Assembly (NCBI GenBank): GCA_934219025.1
Contig: CAKQDG010000059.1
Span: 1-13,921, forward strand
Direction: 5' to 3'
Length of the DNA stretch: 13,921 nucleotides
Origin: an uncultured Prevotella sp.
GTDB lineage: Bacteria > Bacteroidota > Bacteroidia > Bacteroidales > Bacteroidaceae
Made by a program: the position numbers and the translations under genes. The notes beneath the pieces were generated by a model. It was not told the origin of the DNA and did not search any database. It worked only from the letters and a program-made list of their open reading frames with translations. Positions 13,892 through 13,921 of this stretch are shown in pieces (position 1 is the stretch's first letter; each line of letters begins with the position of its first letter).

Positions 13892-13921
13892 ATGGCAAAT
13901 TCAAAGACAGCAGCCCCAGCT
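13892..13921 (+). CDS. Start of a gene, probably ExbB/TolQ/MotA proton-channel family (truncated by window edge)
   Basis: Only ten codons are visible, MANSKTAAPA, after an A-rich leader (caaaaaaaatt). Ala/Lys/Pro-rich N-termini of this type are common in Bacteroidetes ExbB, which energises TonB-dependent uptake together with ExbD and TonB. ExbB genes also occur near this aminotransferase in related genomes, as I recall. The sequence alone does not establish the family. The start is supported by the upstream -7 boxes and the A-rich region before the ATG. Confidence 0.45.
   Translation, partial: MANSKTAAPA

Overview
The window is ordinary chromosomal DNA from a member of the Bacteroidales, most likely Prevotellaceae. 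Several signs point there. Promoters have the Bacteroidetes form (TTTG, about 19 bp, TAnnTTTG). Shine-Dalgarno sequences are weak and leaders are A/T-rich. The gene content is also typical: a RicT/PSP1 gene between a delta-prime gene and gldH, a DUF4250 protein, a stand-alone AICAR transformylase, a long LptF/LptG permease next to ribBA, and an ExbB-like start after an aminotransferase. The species assignment is inference from family knowledge.

Layout. Positions 1-1651 (+) are the end of a histidine-utilisation operon: the C-terminal third of HutH, then HutI, overlapping by 4 nt. A long dyad (1725-1773) separates it from a convergent XylE-type pentose/H+ symporter gene (1807-3267, -). The divergent region 3268-3522 carries a promoter for each side. 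Next comes a holB - ricT - gldH operon (3523-6683, +), which combines clamp-loader, Fe-S RNA-processing cofactor and lipoprotein genes. It converges on a two-gene minus-strand mini-operon of small proteins (6738-7186; a DUF4250 protein followed by an unrecognised 83-aa protein).

A textbook Bacteroidetes promoter at 7314-7344 drives a monofunctional, eukaryote-like AICAR transformylase and a 61-aa basic protein. This unit ends in an intrinsic terminator whose right arm contains the -33 box of the next promoter. That promoter drives an LptF/LptG-family permease (LPS export) and probably the downstream ribBA (riboflavin synthesis). A 392-bp noncoding stretch (12045-12436) follows, unusually rich in inverted repeats and containing a G-quadruplex motif. 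Then come an aspartate aminotransferase gene and the first ten codons of a probable ExbB/TolQ/MotA-family gene at the right edge.

Functionally this is mostly housekeeping: histidine catabolism, sugar uptake, replication, purine and flavin synthesis, envelope biogenesis. There is no defence system, CRISPR array, prophage, insertion sequence, tRNA or rRNA. I did not find a clear undescribed multi-gene system. The best candidates for new biology are the structured 12045-12436 region, the overlapping terminator/promoter at 8784-8846 with its 5'-end hairpin, the unrecognised small proteins, and departures from family norms in RicT, delta-prime and the LptF/LptG protein.
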